Positions 6,459-7,720 of a DNA stretch of 7,720 bases are shown here, one piece after another. Each line of letters opens with the position of its first letter. Position 1 is the stretch's first letter. The notes under the pieces were generated by a model that had not been told where the DNA came from, made no database searches, and worked only from the letters and a program-made list of their open reading frames with translations. The stretch is taken from assembly GCA_020631575.1 (NCBI GenBank), contig JAHDGX010000046.1:1-7720 (forward strand), written 5' to 3'. A program made the translations under genes and the position numbers. Source of the stretch: Candidatus Altimarinota bacterium (lineage in GTDB: Bacteria; Patescibacteriota; Gracilibacteria; BD1-5; UBA6164).

Positions 6459-7637
6459 ATGAAATGTGTGATCCTCGCGTCTGGGAGATGAACGAGAATG
6501 AAACCATTGACCAATACGGTTCCAAAACCAATGATCGAAATATGTGGAAAACCGATCATAGAACATAGTATAGAAAGCACCTATGAGAGCGTAGATGAGA
6601 TCATTATCATAGTGCAGTATTTAGCAGATGTTTTTAGAGATTACTTTTGAACTGAGTATAAATGAGTACCGATTCGTTATGTGCATCAGGGAGATGAGAA
6701 ATGAACAGCTGCAGCACTTTGGTGACTTGATATAGAAGATGATATATTGCTCCTATACGGAGATAGTATTTTTGAAAAAATAGATCTTGATCAGCTCAAG
6801 ACTCTCGACTGATATGGCTGTCTTGTAAAAAGAGTTCCAAACCCAGAAAAATATGGAGTATATGTCCAAAACACAGATGGAACAGCTTCAAAGGTCGTCG
6901 AAAAACCACAAGAAGACTATGGAAATCTTACAAATACTTGAGCTTATAAATTTTCTTCTCAGATAGTTGATATGGCAAAAAAAGTAGCCATTTCTCAAAG
7001 ATCAGAATATGAACTAACCGATGCGGTAAATGTGTTTTGTAAGCAGCATAAATTTCATCTTATCGAGATGAAATGAGCCTTTGTAGATGTAGGGTATCCT
7101 TGGAACATACTCAGTGCAAACACATTTTTTCTTGAGAAGCTTGTAGACTCTCAGATCGAAGGAGAAGTCGAGGAAAATGTCACTATTCATGGAAATATCA
7201 TCCTCGAAAAATGAGCGATTCTTAAGTCCGGAACATACATAGAGGGAAATTGTCTCATCAAAGCTGGGGCAAAAGTGTGACCAAACTGTTATATAAGAGG
7301 AAATACTGTCATCTGACAATGATCAAAAGTCTGAAACGCGGTTGAACTAAAAAATTCGTCACTTGGAAATAATTCATCTGTAGCGCACCTGAGTTATATA
7401 GGGGATTCTGTTATTGGGAATAGTGTAAATATAGGAGGTGGGACAATCACTGCAAATGTGCGTCACGATAAAAAAAGTATGAGGAGTATGGTCGGGGGGA
7501 AACTCATAGATACTTGACTCAAAAAACTATGAGCCATAATAGGTGACAATGCTGCTATTGGTATAAAAACAAGTATATATCCAGGAAGAGTTATCGATAC
7601 TCATGGAACTACACTTCCAGGAGCAATAGTGAAATAA
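6459..7637 (+). CDS. Archaeal-type GlmU-like bifunctional sugar-1-phosphate nucleotidyltransferase/acetyltransferase
   Basis: A 392-residue two-domain enzyme. Residues 1-225 form a sugar-phosphate nucleotidyltransferase: LASGRGTRMKPLT at 6-18, PKPM at 22-25, Q77 and KGTAAA at 81-86 for base recognition, GDS with Asp102 for the metal, VEKP at 147-150, NTGAY at 159-163 and VDVGYPWN with Asp210. Residues about 233-385 form a left-handed beta-helix with hexapeptide turns. In it, AHLSYIGDS (His310, Tyr313), NIGGGTITAN (Asn333) and DTGLKKLGAIIGD resemble archaeal GlmU-type proteins (such as Sulfolobus ST0452) more than the roughly 456-residue E. coli GlmU. The likely product is UDP-GlcNAc from glucosamine-1-phosphate, acetyl-CoA and UTP; a different sugar or dTTP is possible. 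Fifteen TGA codons encode Gly, among them Gly11 and Gly82 of the substrate site. No CGA or CGG. It is followed after 4 bases by the YvcK-like gene, so the pair is probably an operon. Confidence 0.85.
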
Positions 7638-7641
7638 AAAT

Positions 7642-7720
7642 ATGAAAAACAAGATAAACATAACCACGATTTGAGGAGGAAAAGGGAGCTATAGTATGCT
7701 TTCAAGTCTCAAGGGAAACA
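7642..7720 (+). CDS. YvcK/CofD-like protein, N-terminal fragment
   Basis: Only 26 codons are in the window. ITTIGGGKGSYSMLSSLKG resembles the N-terminal nucleotide-binding loop of the CofD/YvcK family (V-x-IGGGTG-x-x-x-LL-x-GLK). The first Gly of the loop is a TGA codon at 7672. In Firmicutes YvcK binds UDP-sugars such as UDP-GlcNAc and is needed for wall integrity on gluconeogenic carbon; CofD itself makes a coenzyme F420 precursor, which is unlikely here. The start lies 4 bases after the GlmU-like stop with no Shine-Dalgarno motif, suggesting co-transcription. With so few residues another Rossmann-type protein cannot be excluded. Confidence 0.6.

Larger units (their letters stand above)
1..7720. 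other. UGA read as glycine throughout (genetic code 25)
   Basis: With TGA as a sense codon all eight genes become continuous and end at TAA or TAG. In-frame TGA counts by my reading are 4 (aquaporin part), 12 (316-1236), 13 (gyrB), 1 (3660-3875), 19 (O-antigen ligase-like), 12 (PHP gene), 15 (GlmU-like) and 1 (YvcK-like). In gyrB they occur where the family has invariant glycine, for example 1645 (RPGMY), 1801 (DNGRGIP), 1912 and 1921 (GGLHGVG). UGA supplies about a quarter of GyrB glycines (13 of about 57) and nearly half in the unknown protein. TGG remains at positions that fit tryptophan. This recoding is known from Gracilibacteria and Absconditabacteria; which of the two this is cannot be settled here. 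Confidence 0.96.

Noticed and set aside
6290..6568. Plus-strand 92-residue frame
   Set aside because: It spans the 5' end of the PHP gene, the divergent promoter and the first GlmU-like codons in the wrong frame; no coherent protein.
1..7720. Mycoplasma/Spiroplasma-type code (UGA = Trp)
   Set aside because: UGA occurs at glycine positions of GyrB and other families, while TGG fills the tryptophan sites.

Overview
This AT-rich window comes from a bacterium that reads UGA as glycine (translation table 25). That points to candidate phylum Gracilibacteria (BD1-5) or Absconditabacteria (SR1) within the Candidate Phyla Radiation. Under the standard code nearly every gene here is chopped into fragments. 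If TGA is read as Gly, eight continuous coding regions appear, ending only at TAA or TAG, and about 77 TGA codons fall inside them. Many of these lie at glycines invariant in known families, such as the GyrB ATP lid, the nucleotidyltransferase GxGTR signature and the aquaporin TGG-S-x-NPAR motif. TGG still fits tryptophan. Gene assignments below rest on manual translation and motif recognition; no database search was run.

Layout from left to right: the C-terminal 73 residues of an aquaporin (3-224, +) with its terminator; an unrecognised 306-residue soluble protein (316-1236, +); a 324-base non-coding stretch with two or three hairpins and a good sigma70-type promoter; a complete gyrB (1561-3471, +); a 188-base intergenic region with two hairpins; a small 71-residue DUF6356-like protein (3660-3875, +); an O-antigen-ligase-like membrane protein (3947-5284, +); a bidirectional terminator; a convergent PHP-domain metallohydrolase (6322-5330, -); a divergent promoter region; an archaeal-type GlmU-like nucleotidyltransferase/acyltransferase (6459-7637, +); and, 4 bases later, the first 26 residues of a YvcK/CofD-like protein that runs off the window.

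Functionally the window mixes housekeeping (gyrase) with cell-surface and envelope metabolism: an aquaporin, an O-antigen ligase-like protein, UDP-sugar synthesis by the GlmU-like enzyme, and YvcK, a family linked to UDP-GlcNAc sensing and wall synthesis in Firmicutes. The GlmU-like and YvcK-like genes look like one operon. Most other genes appear to have their own promoters, several of them overlapping the preceding terminator hairpin. No tRNA, rRNA, CRISPR array or insertion sequence was seen.
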